From the NCBI RefSeq assembly GCF_000503215.1, contig NZ_AYTD01000011.1, forward strand, positions 544,180 to 608,179: DNA of 64,000 bases, written 5' to 3'. Origin of the DNA: Pseudomonas canadensis. Lineage in GTDB: Bacteria; Pseudomonadota; Gammaproteobacteria; Pseudomonadales; Pseudomonadaceae. How positions within the stretch are numbered: position 1 is the first letter of the stretch; every line of letters begins with the position of its first letter. A program made the position numbers and the translations under genes. The notes under the pieces were generated by a model. It had not been told where the DNA came from and did not search any database. It worked only from the letters and a program-made list of their open reading frames with translations. Of the stretch, positions 37,755 through 46,496 are shown piece after piece.

Positions 37755-38870
37755 ATGTCCACCGTCACCGAACGCACACCCGAACAACTGTCCCCAGTCA
37801 TCCCGAAAACCATGCAGGCCGTGGTGTGCCATGGCCCGGAAGATTACCGCCTGGAAATCGTCGACGTGCCTACGCCCGGCCCCGATGAAATCCTCACCAA
37901 AGTCGAGTTGTGCGGCATCTGCATGGGCGACATCAAGACCTATCGCGGCGCCCCGTCGTTCTGGGGTGACGCCGAACAACCCCGCTACGTGAAGCCGCCG
38001 ATGATCCCCGGCCATGAATTCGTCTGCCGCGTGGTTGCCCTGGGCCCAGGTGCAGAAAAACGCGGAGTGAAGGTCGGTGATCGGGTGATTTCCGAACAGA
38101 TCGTGCCGTGCTGGGGCTGCCGCTTCTGCAACCACGGCCAATACTGGATGTGCCAGAAGCACGACCTGTATGGCTTCCAGAACAATGTGCAGGGCGCCAT
38201 GGCCCAGTACATGATCTTCACCAAGGAAGGCATCATCCACACAGTGCCGGAGTCCATTGCCCCCGACGAAGCGATTTTGATCGAGCCGCTGGCCTGCTCG
38301 CTGCACGCGGCGGAACGCGCCAATGTCGACCACGACGACATCGTGGTGGTCGCCGGCGCCGGCACCCTGGGCTTGGGCATCATCGGTGCCGTGCGCCTGC
38401 GCAATCCGAAAAAGCTCATCGTGCTGGACATGAAACCCGAACGCGCCGCCCTGGCCCTGCGCATGGGCGCCGACGAAGTCTGGAACCCGGCCGAGGTGGA
38501 CGTGCTGGCGAAGATCCGCGAGATCACCGACGGCTATGGCTGCGACATCTATATCGAAGCCACCGGGCACCACAAGGCAGTGAACCAGGGCCTGGCAATG
38601 CTGCGAAAACTGGGGCGTTTCGTCGAATTCAGTGTGTTCAATGACGAGGCCACAGTAGATTGGTCGATCATTGGTGACCGCAAGGAACTCGACATTCTCG
38701 GCTCACACCTAGGGCCGTATATGTACCCACGCGCCATCGACTTTATCGGCAACCGCAAGATCGACATGCGCGACGTGGTGACCCACAAATTCGCGCTGGC
38801 GGATTTCAAGGAAGCGTTCGCGGTGATGGAGCGCGGCGACAAGTCGCTGAAGGTCGTTCTGGAACCCTGA
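37755..38870 (+). CDS. eltD: Zinc-dependent erythritol/L-threitol dehydrogenase (EltD-like)
   Basis: This 371-aa MDR dehydrogenase has a catalytic zinc site (CGICMGD, GHEF), a structural-zinc set in PCWGCRFCNHGQYWMC, and a Rossmann motif VVAGAGTLGLGIIG. Stretches such as PKTMQAVVCHGPEDYRLE, SEQIVPCW, HDLYGF and VDWSIIGDRKELDILGSHLG match what I remember of mycobacterial EltD, which oxidises erythritol and L-threitol to L-erythrulose. It lies 27 bases after the SDR gene. L-erythrulose would need a further epimerase/isomerase not seen here, so the physiological polyol is open. Confidence 0.88.
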   Translation: MSTVTERTPEQLSPVIPKTMQAVVCHGPEDYRLEIVDVPTPGPDEILTKVELCGICMGDIKTYRGAPSFWGDAEQPRYVKPPMIPGHEFVCRVVALGPGAEKRGVKVGDRVISEQIVPCWGCRFCNHGQYWMCQKHDLYGFQNNVQGAMAQYMIFTKEGIIHTVPESIAPDEAILIEPLACSLHAAERANVDHDDIVVVAGAGTLGLGIIGAVRLRNPKKLIVLDMKPERAALALRMGADEVWNPAEVDVLAKIREITDGYGCDIYIEATGHHKAVNQGLAMLRKLGRFVEFSVFNDEATVDWSIIGDRKELDILGSHLGPYMYPRAIDFIGNRKIDMRDVVTHKFALADFKEAFAVMERGDKSLKVVLEP

Positions 38871-38890
38871 CCCACAGACGACACACACCC

Positions 38891-38982
38891 TTGTAGGAGC
38901 CGGCTTACCGGCGATAGCGGCATACCCGACGATGCAGGTGTTATCTGACACACCGCCATCGCCGGTAAGCCAGCCCCCACAG
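38891..38982. repeat. REP doublet (TGTAGGAGCCGGC family)
   Basis: Inverted arms TTGTAGGAGCCGGCTTACCG and CGGTAAGCCAGCCCCCACAG, with ~40 bases between, separating the zinc dehydrogenase gene from dhaK. Confidence 0.88.
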
Positions 38983-39024
38983 TTGATCCATGTGCCCACT
39001 AGAACAAGAACAGGAACCCGCGTT

Positions 39025-40026
39025 ATGAATCGAGTCATCAACGATCCGGACCAGGTGGTCGAGGACATGCTGCGCGGCATTCTGGTCGCGCACCCCGAAC
39101 TGCGCCAATTCGAGACCAACCCACGCGTCATCGTCAAGGCCAAGCCTTCTGCGCCGGGCCGCGTCGGCATTGTCACTGGCGGCGGATCGGGCCATGAGCC
39201 GGCTTTTCTTGGCTATGTCGGCCCGGGCCTGGTGGATGCCGTGGCGGTCGGCGAAATTTTTTCCTCACCCACCGCCAAGAGTTTCTTCGACGCCTTCCGC
39301 GCCGCCGACCATGGCGCAGGCGTGGCCTGCCTTTACGGTAACTACGCTGGCGACAATATGAACGTGAAGCTGGCGATGAAAATGGCCGCCAGCAAAGACA
39401 TGCGCATCCGCACGGTGGTCGCCAACGACGACGTAGCGTCCGCCCCCAAGGCCGAGATTGCCAAGCGCCGTGGCGTGGCCGGGGAGATCTTCATGTGGAA
39501 GATCGGTGGCGCTGCTGCCGCGCAGCACTACGACTTGGACGAGGTGATCCGGGTCGCACAGAAAACCGTGGATAACTGCCGCTCGATTGGTATCGGCCTG
39601 ACCCCCTGCACCATTGCAGCAGTGGGCAAGCCGAACTTCCAGATCCCTGACGGCCAGATGGAGCTGGGCATCGGCCATCATGGCGAACCGGGCATCGAGG
39701 TGATCCCGATCGAAGCGGCTGCCGCCATGGCTGAACGCATGCTCGCGCCGATCCTCGCCGACCGTGATTTCGGCCAGGACGACAGCGTGGTGGTACTGGT
39801 CTCGGGCCTGGGCGCCACGCCGGTCATGGAGTTGTATGTTTTCTATGCCGAGGTCGAAAAACAACTCACGGCCAAAGGCTTGAAGATTCACCGCTGCTAC
39901 GTCGGCAACTACTTCACCTCCCTGGAAATGATGGGCGTGACCCTGACCCTGCTCGGCCTCGACGCAGAGCTTGCCACCCTGATCGATCAACCCTGCCGCT
40001 CCATCGGCATGACCCAGGCGGAGTAA
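39025..40026 (+). CDS. dhaK: DhaK-type ketose kinase subunit (dihydroxyacetone/erythrulose kinase)
   Basis: This 333-aa substrate-binding subunit has TGGGSGHEPAFLGYVGPGLVDAVA-type opening motifs, NYAGDNMN, ANDDV and the substrate-binding His in GIGHHGEPGIEVIP. In DhaK the ketose binds covalently to this His. In four-carbon alditol pathways DhaK relatives (LerK, DerK) phosphorylate erythrulose. The DhaL partner follows after three bases. No DhaM is present, so the phosphate source is probably ATP, but this is inferred. AGGA precedes ATG 39025. Confidence 0.92.
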   Translation: MNRVINDPDQVVEDMLRGILVAHPELRQFETNPRVIVKAKPSAPGRVGIVTGGGSGHEPAFLGYVGPGLVDAVAVGEIFSSPTAKSFFDAFRAADHGAGVACLYGNYAGDNMNVKLAMKMAASKDMRIRTVVANDDVASAPKAEIAKRRGVAGEIFMWKIGGAAAAQHYDLDEVIRVAQKTVDNCRSIGIGLTPCTIAAVGKPNFQIPDGQMELGIGHHGEPGIEVIPIEAAAAMAERMLAPILADRDFGQDDSVVVLVSGLGATPVMELYVFYAEVEKQLTAKGLKIHRCYVGNYFTSLEMMGVTLTLLGLDAELATLIDQPCRSIGMTQAE

Positions 40027-40029
40027 ACC

Positions 40030-40677
40030 ATGAGCCAGCATTTTTCCACCTGTGACGGCGGCGCCATCGTCAGCGACCTGGTCAGCGTGATCGTCGCCAA
40101 CCGCGAATACCTCAGTGAAATCGACGGCGCCATCGGCGATGGCGACCACGGCATCAACATGGCCAAGGGCTTCGCCCATTGCGGGCGCACCATTGAAGGA
40201 CGCCAACTGACCCTGGCCGAGGCGCTCGACGAGCTGACCCTCAGCTTGATGGAAGGCATCGGCGGCTCCATGGGGCCTTTGTATGGCAGCCTGTTTATCG
40301 GCATGGCCGATGAAGTGCGCAGCAGTGATGACATCGACGCCGCAACCTTTGCTCATTTGCTGCGCGGCGGCTTGACCTCGTTGCAGGACATCACGGACGC
40401 GGGTGTGGGCGATAAATGCCTGATGGACACCTTGATCCCGGCGGTTGAGGCTTTTGAGCGCGAGCATGCCTCAGGGGCCTCCTTCAGCGACGCTCTGAAT
40501 GCGATGAAAGCCGCCGCGTCACAGGGCCGCGACTCGACCAAGGACCTGGTGGCCAAGATCGGCCGCGCCAGTCGCTTGGGCGAACGTTCCCTCGGCGTGC
40601 TGGATGCCGGCGCGGTGTCGTGCTGCCTGATCCTCACGCGTCTGGCCGATTCGGTGCAGACGCGACTGTCTGCTTGA
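40030..40677 (+). CDS. dhaL: DhaL-type kinase nucleotide-binding subunit
   Basis: This 215-aa DhaL domain has the Mg-nucleotide motif IGDGDHGINMAKG (~37-49), GGSMGPLYG, and the late GRDSTKDLVAKIGRASRLGERS typical of the family, ending with a helix. It transfers phosphate to the ketose held by DhaK. The last 44 bases overlap the 3' end of the convergent LysR gene, an unusual tail-to-tail overlap. Confidence 0.92.
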   Translation: MSQHFSTCDGGAIVSDLVSVIVANREYLSEIDGAIGDGDHGINMAKGFAHCGRTIEGRQLTLAEALDELTLSLMEGIGGSMGPLYGSLFIGMADEVRSSDDIDAATFAHLLRGGLTSLQDITDAGVGDKCLMDTLIPAVEAFEREHASGASFSDALNAMKAAASQGRDSTKDLVAKIGRASRLGERSLGVLDAGAVSCCLILTRLADSVQTRLSA

Positions 40678-41530
40678 CCTGCTGGATATACCGCGCGACC
40701 GCCGGCGCTTTTTCGAAGCGCCGGTGAATCAGCGATAGCCACGACGATGCGTCAACGCCCTGAATGCTGCGGTACACCACGCCTGGCAAACTGACATGCC
40801 CCACCATGGACGCCGGCACCACCGCCACGCCCTGCCCGAGTGACACCAGCGCCACCACCGCCACCAACCCACCGGGTTGCGGCCCCAGGCGCGGTGCGTA
40901 GCCACCTTGCGCGGCCACCTGCAAGGTGCCGCTGATTTGCTCCGGCAAGATGAATGTCTCGTTCTCCAAATGCTTGCAACCGATGGCCTTGAGCCCCAGC
41001 AGCCAGGAGTCCTGGGGCAGCGCCAAGACAAACCCTTCGCTGTCCAGGCGCACCGCCTCGACCCCCTCCGGCAGCGTCATGGGCGAGCGGATGTAACCGA
41101 TATCGACACGCCCGTCCGCTACCGCGCCAGGCAACGTCGCCATCGCACATTCGCGCACATTCACGCTCACATCCGGAAACGCCTGGCCGAACGCCTGCAT
41201 TTGCCGCTGCAACAGGCCCGAATACACCGCCGACGCCACATAGCCCAATTCGATATGGCCGATCTCGCCACGTCCGGCGCGCTGAGCATTGCGCTGGGCG
41301 AACTCGAACTGGCGCACGGTAGCCTCGGCTTCGATCAATAAGGCAGCACCAGCTTCGGTCAGGCTGACTTCGCGTTGCTGGCGGACAAACAGACGCGTCC
41401 CCAGCGCCGCTTCCATGTCTTGGATCTGACGGCTTAACGTCGGGGGCGCAATGCCCAAGTGCTCCGCGGCCCGCGTGAAGTTGCGCTGGCGGGCAACGGC
41501 CAGGAAATAGCGAAAATGACGAATATCCAT
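40634..41530 (-). CDS. LysR-family transcriptional regulator
   Basis: This 298-aa protein has an N-terminal LysR HTH (MDIRHFRYFLAVARQRNFTRAAEHLGIAPPTLSRQI-type) and a LysR substrate domain (GYVASAVYSGLLQ, VDIGYIRSPMT, SLGQGVAVVPASM). It is divergent from the MFS exporter gene 150 bases away, which it probably controls. The 3' end overlaps dhaL by 44 bases. Confidence 0.93.
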   Translation of the reverse strand: MDIRHFRYFLAVARQRNFTRAAEHLGIAPPTLSRQIQDMEAALGTRLFVRQQREVSLTEAGAALLIEAEATVRQFEFAQRNAQRAGRGEIGHIELGYVASAVYSGLLQRQMQAFGQAFPDVSVNVRECAMATLPGAVADGRVDIGYIRSPMTLPEGVEAVRLDSEGFVLALPQDSWLLGLKAIGCKHLENETFILPEQISGTLQVAAQGGYAPRLGPQPGGLVAVVALVSLGQGVAVVPASMVGHVSLPGVVYRSIQGVDASSWLSLIHRRFEKAPAVARYIQQVKQTVASAPNRPDA

Positions 41531-41680
41531 AACAGCATTAGCTCAAAGGTAATGAAGTGCTTCACGGCGACTAACAAAGATATTGCCGGGAGGGAATAAG
41601 CTCACAGCACCTGAACACTAGAGAGCCCTTGCGATGCCCGTCAACCGCCTTCTTCGTATTGCCTGCAAGGTAATTCAACC

Positions 41681-43216
41681 ATGAGCCGGATCAGTCCACG
41701 CCTCACACTGCTGACCGCATCCGGCGTTTGCTCGCTGATCGTGCTCGACACCAACATCGTCGCCGTGACGCTGCCCAGCATCGCCCGCGACCTGGGGGCG
41801 AACTTTGCCGACATCGAGTGGGTCGTCAGCGCCTATATGCTGGCCTTTGCCGCACTGTTGTTGCCCGCCGGCAGCATCGCCGATCGCTTTGGCCGCAAGA
41901 AGACCCTGATTTGGGGGCTGAGCATTTTTATCCTGGCCTCCCTGGGCTGCGGCGCAGCGCCCAACGCTGTGTTCCTGGACATCGCACGCGCGATCAAAGG
42001 CGTCGGCGCCGCCCTGCTATTGACCTCGGCGCTCGCCTCCATCGGCCACACCTTCCATGACGACGTGGAACGGGCAAAAGCCTGGGCCTTCTGGGGCGCG
42101 TGCATGGGTGTGGCCATGACCGCCGCGCCGACCTTGGGCGGCTTGATCACCGAGTACCTGGGCTGGCGCTGGATTTTCTATCTCAACTTGCCGGTGGGCC
42201 TGGGGCTGATGGCGCTGGTGCTGCGCGCCATTGAGGAATCCCGCGATACCCAGTCGGCGCGACTCGACCCTTGGGGCAGCCTGGCCTTCAGCGCCGCTTT
42301 GCTGTGCCTGATCTGGGGTTTGATCGAAGCCAATCGCATCGGCTGGGACAGCCCGTTGACCTACGCCCGGCTCATAGGCGGCGCGGCCTTGCTGGGCGTA
42401 TTTGTCGTCGTCGAACGTGTACAACAGCGCCCCATGGTCGACCTGCAACTGTTCCGTCACCCGCGCTTTATCGGAGCCTTGCTGGGCATGTTCGCCTACG
42501 CCGGCTGTGCCCAGGTGATGATGACCTTGTTGCCGTTCTACCTGCAGAACGGCCTGGGGTTCTCCGCGATCGCCTCGGGCCTGGGCATGCTGCCGTTTGC
42601 GCTGACCATGTTGATCTGCCCACGCATTGGCGCCCGCCTGGCGGGGCGTTTCGCGCCAGCAACGATGATGGCGGCCGGCTTGACCCTGGTGGGCTGCGGC
42701 AACCTCTTGAGCGCCTGGGCGGTAAACGTGGGGGGTTACCTGCCCTTTGCCTTGGCGATTGCGGTGACAGGGGCCGGGGCAGGTCTGCTCAATGGCGATA
42801 CGCAAAAAAACATCATGGCCTGCGTGCCGCGAGACCGTGCCGGGATGGCGTCCGGTATGAGCACCACCATGCGCTTCAGCGCGATCATGTTGGCGGTCGG
42901 TGTGTATGGGGCATTATTGAGCAGCCATAGCGAACAGTTGTTGAGCGCAAGCATCGACACACAATGGCGGGCCCAGGTTAACGGCATTGCTTCACGCGTC
43001 GTCGCGGGTGATATGCCAGCGGCGATGAGGTTGTTGCCGGAGTCGGCACGGCTGTTGGTGCAGCCGCTGGCACGGCAGGCGTTTGTGGGTGGGTTCAGTG
43101 GCGTGCTGTGGGTGGCGGGGTTGTTGGGATTGCTGGGGGCGCTGGTGGTGGGGATATTAATGAGAAACCCCATACCAGCAGTGCAACAGGCCTCGATGAA
43201 ACCTGCGCACCGCTGA
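41681..43216 (+). CDS. MFS drug/metabolite exporter (DHA2, 14-helix)
   Basis: This 511-aa protein of the EmrB/QacA group has 14 hydrophobic segments. Motifs include LDTNIVAVTLPSIARDLGA near the N-terminus, GSIADRFGRKKTLIWG (loop 2-3), GWRWIFYLNLPVG after helix 5, and a late charged segment. It likely exports a drug or organic acid by proton antiport. The divergent LysR gene suggests inducible control. No membrane-fusion partner is adjacent. Confidence 0.92.
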   Translation: MSRISPRLTLLTASGVCSLIVLDTNIVAVTLPSIARDLGANFADIEWVVSAYMLAFAALLLPAGSIADRFGRKKTLIWGLSIFILASLGCGAAPNAVFLDIARAIKGVGAALLLTSALASIGHTFHDDVERAKAWAFWGACMGVAMTAAPTLGGLITEYLGWRWIFYLNLPVGLGLMALVLRAIEESRDTQSARLDPWGSLAFSAALLCLIWGLIEANRIGWDSPLTYARLIGGAALLGVFVVVERVQQRPMVDLQLFRHPRFIGALLGMFAYAGCAQVMMTLLPFYLQNGLGFSAIASGLGMLPFALTMLICPRIGARLAGRFAPATMMAAGLTLVGCGNLLSAWAVNVGGYLPFALAIAVTGAGAGLLNGDTQKNIMACVPRDRAGMASGMSTTMRFSAIMLAVGVYGALLSSHSEQLLSASIDTQWRAQVNGIASRVVAGDMPAAMRLLPESARLLVQPLARQAFVGGFSGVLWVAGLLGLLGALVVGILMRNPIPAVQQASMKPAHR

Positions 43217-43222
43217 GCATTT

Positions 43223-44248
43223 TTACCAGAATCGCTGCTGGGTCAACCGGCTCCACCAGGTCAGCAGCACGCGGTCCACCGAACCACTGGCCGCCAGGCC
43301 TACGCGCTCCTGCAAGCTCTTGCGCTCGGCATAGTGCAAGTGGAACACCTCGGCGGTCTTGGCCTTGGTGGCCAGGTATTCATCGCTGGTTTGCAGCTCA
43401 TCGACCAGTTGCTTGTCGAGGGCTGCAACACCCAGCCACACTTCTCCGGTCGCGACGTCATCAATCGCCAACTGCGGGCGGTAACGCGAGACGAAGTTCT
43501 TAAACAGTTGATGGGTGATGTCCAGGTCTTCCTGGAACTTCTCGCGGCCCTTCTCGGTGTTTTCACCAAACACCGTGAGGGTGCGTTTGTACTCACCGGC
43601 AGTCAGCACTTCAAAGTCGATGTCGTGCTTTTTCAGCAGACGGTTGACGTTTGGCAACTGCGCTACCACGCCAATGGAGCCGAGGATGGCAAACGGTGCG
43701 CTGATGATCTTCTCGCCGATGCACGCCATCATGTAGCCGCCGCTGGCCGCCACCTTGTCGATGCACACGGTCAACGGCACGCCGGCCTGGCGGATACGCG
43801 CCAGTTGCGACGAAGCCAGGCCGTAGCTGTGGACCATGCCACCGCCGCTTTCCAGGCGCAGCACCACTTCATCCTTCGGCGTGGCCAGGCTCAACAAAGC
43901 GGTGATTTCATGGCGCAGGCTCTCGGTGGCCGACGCCTTGATATCGCCATCAAAATCCAGCACGAACACCCGTGGCTTGGACTCGGCTTTCTGCTTGCCC
44001 TTCTTCTTTTCGGCCTTGCCTTCGGACTTGCGCAGGGCCTTGAGCTGGTCCTTGTCGAGCAGCGTCGATTCCAGGCGTTCACGCAAACCCTTGTAGAAAT
44101 CATTGAGTTTGCTGACCTGCAATTGACCGGCGGATTTGCGACGACCTTTGCTACGCAGGGCCGCGAAGCTGATCAGTACCACCAGAATAGCGACCACCAG
44201 AGTGACGGTCTTCGCCAGAAAGCTCGCGTATTCGGCCAAAAAATCCAT
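43223..44248 (-). CDS. sohB: Inner-membrane-anchored serine protease SohB
   Basis: This 341-aa S49 peptidase has a single N-terminal membrane segment (FLAKTVTLVVAILVVLISFAAL), a basic linker (KAEKKKGKQKAESK) and a ClpP-like protease domain with LRLESGGGMVHSYGLASSQL, the nucleophile region DKVAASGGYMMACIG and catalytic-type Lys in GEYKRTL. The active site faces the periplasm. It resembles E. coli SohB in length and order. The 3' end is six bases from the convergent MFS stop. Confidence 0.95.
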   Translation of the reverse strand: MDFLAEYASFLAKTVTLVVAILVVLISFAALRSKGRRKSAGQLQVSKLNDFYKGLRERLESTLLDKDQLKALRKSEGKAEKKKGKQKAESKPRVFVLDFDGDIKASATESLRHEITALLSLATPKDEVVLRLESGGGMVHSYGLASSQLARIRQAGVPLTVCIDKVAASGGYMMACIGEKIISAPFAILGSIGVVAQLPNVNRLLKKHDIDFEVLTAGEYKRTLTVFGENTEKGREKFQEDLDITHQLFKNFVSRYRPQLAIDDVATGEVWLGVAALDKQLVDELQTSDEYLATKAKTAEVFHLHYAERKSLQERVGLAASGSVDRVLLTWWSRLTQQRFW

Positions 44249-44441
44249 GGTTCTCCTTACAAATGCAGTGCGCCAGGCGCGGATTGCCCAAGCATACCGA
44301 CGGGGCTTGCCGGGAGCCAGTGCTCAAACCGCCACCAGGCGCCCTCCAACGCGCTTTTAAAACAAGCGTATGTTTTTTCATTGACAGCTCGCAGGCATCC
44401 TCATAACCTCGCCAGACTTTCAACGTACCGGGAAAACGGAC

Positions 44442-45152
44442 GTGGGCAGCATCTATCTGATTCGACATGGCCAGGCCTCCTTCGGTGCAGACGACTATGA
44501 CGTCCTGTCGCCCGTCGGCGTGGAACAGGCACAGGTGCTCGGCCGCCACTTGGCCGACATGGGGCTGGTGTTCGACCGCTGTGTGGCCGGCGACCTGCGC
44601 CGCCAGCAGCACACCGCCACCGCCGCGTTCGAGCAGTACAGTGCCCTGGGCCTGCCGGTGCCGCCGCTGGAAATCGACAGCGCCTTCAACGAATTCGATG
44701 CCGACGCGATCATCCGCGCCCTGCTCCCCGATCTGCTCACCACCGAACCCGACGCCCTGGAGATCCTGCGCAATGCCGCGCAGAACCGCAGCGAATTCCA
44801 GCGCATCTTCGCCCTGATCATCGAGCGCTGGCTGGCCGGCACCTATGATCCACCGGGGCTGGAGAGTTGGCTGGGCTTTGTGGAACGTGTCCAGGGCGGC
44901 TTGCAACGCATTCTTGAAGCGGCGGACAACACGCAGAAAATTGCGGTATTCACCTCCGGCGGCACCATCACCGCCTTGCTCCACCTGATTACCCGGATGC
45001 CTGCCGCGCAGGCCTTCGAACTGAACTGGCAAATTGTTAACACCTCGCTCAACCAGCTGAAATTCCGCGGTCGCGAGGTGGCACTGGCTTCCTTCAACAG
45101 TCATACCCACTTGCAACTGTTGAAGGCGCCGCAGCTCATCACGTTCCGATGA
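44442..45152 (+). CDS. Histidine phosphatase family protein
   Basis: This 236-aa protein of the phosphoglycerate mutase-like superfamily has the RHG motif in YLIRHGQASFG (~6-16), a second catalytic His/Arg region (GDLRRQQHTA) and a late TSGGTITALLH. The start is GTG at 44442. The substrate is unknown; family members act on phosphosugars, phosphohistidine or acyl phosphates. The SCP2 gene follows after 56 bases. Confidence 0.88.
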   Translation: MGSIYLIRHGQASFGADDYDVLSPVGVEQAQVLGRHLADMGLVFDRCVAGDLRRQQHTATAAFEQYSALGLPVPPLEIDSAFNEFDADAIIRALLPDLLTTEPDALEILRNAAQNRSEFQRIFALIIERWLAGTYDPPGLESWLGFVERVQGGLQRILEAADNTQKIAVFTSGGTITALLHLITRMPAAQAFELNWQIVNTSLNQLKFRGREVALASFNSHTHLQLLKAPQLITFR

Positions 45153-45208
45153 ACTGCGGCCAACCGTGACCCCAAGGTCACTGGACTCTACCCTAAAGGA
45201 TCGAAACC

Positions 45209-45523
45209 ATGACTGACGTAGCCAAAGCTGTAGAAGCAATGAAAGCCAAATTCAACCCAGCCGCCGCCGACGGCCTGGACCTGGTGTTCGGTTTCCGTAT
45301 CGACGACACCCAGAACTTCTCGCTGGTGGTGAAAAACAACACCTGCGAACTGCTGGAAGGCGAAAACCCAGACGCCCAAGTTACCCTGGTGACCGACGGC
45401 GAAACCATGGAAGGCATCGTCAGCGGCGATACTGACGGCATGCAGGCCTTCATGAGCGGCAAACTGCGCACCGAAGGCGACATGATGCTGGCGATGAAGC
45501 TGAGCGAACTGTTCCCGGCTTGA
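45209..45523 (+). CDS. SCP2 sterol/lipid-binding domain protein
   Basis: This 104-aa protein consists of one SCP2 domain: KAVEAMKAKFNP, DLVFGFRIDD, AQVTLVTDGETMEGIVSGDTDGMQAFMSGKLRTEGDMMLAMKL-type core. Such small domains bind lipid or acyl-CoA; the ligand in bacteria is not known. AAAGGA precedes the ATG. A strong terminator follows 23 bases after the stop. Confidence 0.92.
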   Translation: MTDVAKAVEAMKAKFNPAAADGLDLVFGFRIDDTQNFSLVVKNNTCELLEGENPDAQVTLVTDGETMEGIVSGDTDGMQAFMSGKLRTEGDMMLAMKLSELFPA

Positions 45524-45546
45524 TTCACGGGCAACCCTGAATCCCG

Positions 45547-45574
45547 ATCCCGCCCTTCCCGGCGGGATTTTTTT
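45547..45574 (+). terminator. Intrinsic terminator after the SCP2 gene
   Basis: ATCCCGCC (45547-45554) pairs with GGCGGGAT (45561-45568), followed by seven T. It is well placed for the SCP2 gene and may also block readthrough into the convergent operon. Confidence 0.92.
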
Positions 45575-45579
45575 GCCCG

Positions 45580-46068
45580 CTATCTTGAATCCGCTGCCGG
45601 CTCCTTGAGTTTTTCTTTAGGTTTGCCCTGCCCGCGCAGGTACAACGCCTCGACCAGTTTTTGCCGCTCGACCTGGGGCAAGGTGCTGGCAAACTGCGCC
45701 AACGTGGTGTCCACCAAGGCACGAAGCGCCATATCCGCCTCGCGAGCCTTGGCCAATTCGGTGACCAGCACATCCCGGTCCAGCGTCGGTGCCTCCAACT
45801 GCTTGATCACCCCCAACCGCGCCTCCCGCCCGGCCATTACCAGCGGCTGGCTATCGGCACGGTTATGGCGCAACAATTGGCGCAGTTCCCGTCGCCGCTC
45901 CGGCGGCAACTTGACCATCGCCTGCCGCAGCCCATGCTGGTTGACCGCCGCCTCGGCAGGCTTGGCACTGGCCATCCAGTGGTAAACCGCCCCGCCCACC
46001 CCGCCCATCAAAAACACATTGAGCAACACCGAGACCAGCAACCACGGTTTAAGGGATTGGGTACTCAT
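45580..46068 (-). CDS. Periplasmic heavy-metal-sensor-like protein
   Basis: This 162-aa protein has one N-terminal membrane segment (LLVSVLLNVFLMGGVGGAVYHW) and a helical periplasmic domain with LPPERRRELRQLLR, as in the Metal_resist/CnrX/Spy-like group. Its stop lies near the terminator at 45547, and its ATG overlaps the upstream gene by four bases. In the CnrX system such a protein senses metal and relays to an ECF sigma factor, which fits its neighbours. The metal-binding residues of CnrX (His/Met pattern) are not obvious, so the signal is unknown. Confidence 0.78.
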   Translation of the reverse strand: MSTQSLKPWLLVSVLLNVFLMGGVGGAVYHWMASAKPAEAAVNQHGLRQAMVKLPPERRRELRQLLRHNRADSQPLVMAGREARLGVIKQLEAPTLDRDVLVTELAKAREADMALRALVDTTLAQFASTLPQVERQKLVEALYLRGQGKPKEKLKEPAADSR

Positions 46069-46496
46069 TGCTCGGATTCCTCGGCATTGACGGTAAAGAT
46101 GACTTGCGCATCGCCCTGGTCAAACACACTGGGCAACACCTCGGCGGACACCATCGGCAGCGGTACGCTCATGGACGCCACCAGCATGCCGGTGACAACA
46201 CCGGCAATACCCACACCCACCAGCCCCGCCGGTGACAGCCAAGCGGCATAGCGCGACCAGAACGACGTCCGGCGCGACGCCGACTGGCGGATCTGCCGGG
46301 CCAGCGCCGGGTCGGTGAATGCCAGTTGATGGCTGTCCAGTTGGGCGTCGAGCCAACCGGCCTGATCCAACACTTCTCGGGCACTGACATTACCGCCGTC
46401 GAGCAGCGCCTGAGCCGCCCCGCGCTCAGCCAGGGGCCAACGCTGTAGGTTGGCGCCATAGGCGTCGGCCAGATAAGCAAATCGTTCGGGTGTCAT
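46065..46496 (-). CDS. Putative anti-sigma factor with one membrane segment
   Basis: This 143-aa protein starts with a helical cytoplasmic part (MTPERFAYLADAYGANLQRW), then one membrane segment around residues 92-112 (GLVGVGIAGVVTGMLVASMS) and a short periplasmic tail. Sequence alone does not prove the function. Its place between an ECF sigma factor and a periplasmic sensor-like protein, with four-base overlaps on both sides, strongly suggests an anti-sigma role. Confidence 0.7.
   Translation of the reverse strand: MTPERFAYLADAYGANLQRWPLAERGAAQALLDGGNVSAREVLDQAGWLDAQLDSHQLAFTDPALARQIRQSASRRTSFWSRYAAWLSPAGLVGVGIAGVVTGMLVASMSVPLPMVSAEVLPSVFDQGDAQVIFTVNAEESEQ

Noticed and set aside
36966..38573. 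Long open frame (535 codons) on the minus strand
   Set aside because: Antisense to the SDR and zinc dehydrogenase genes, both with clear motifs.
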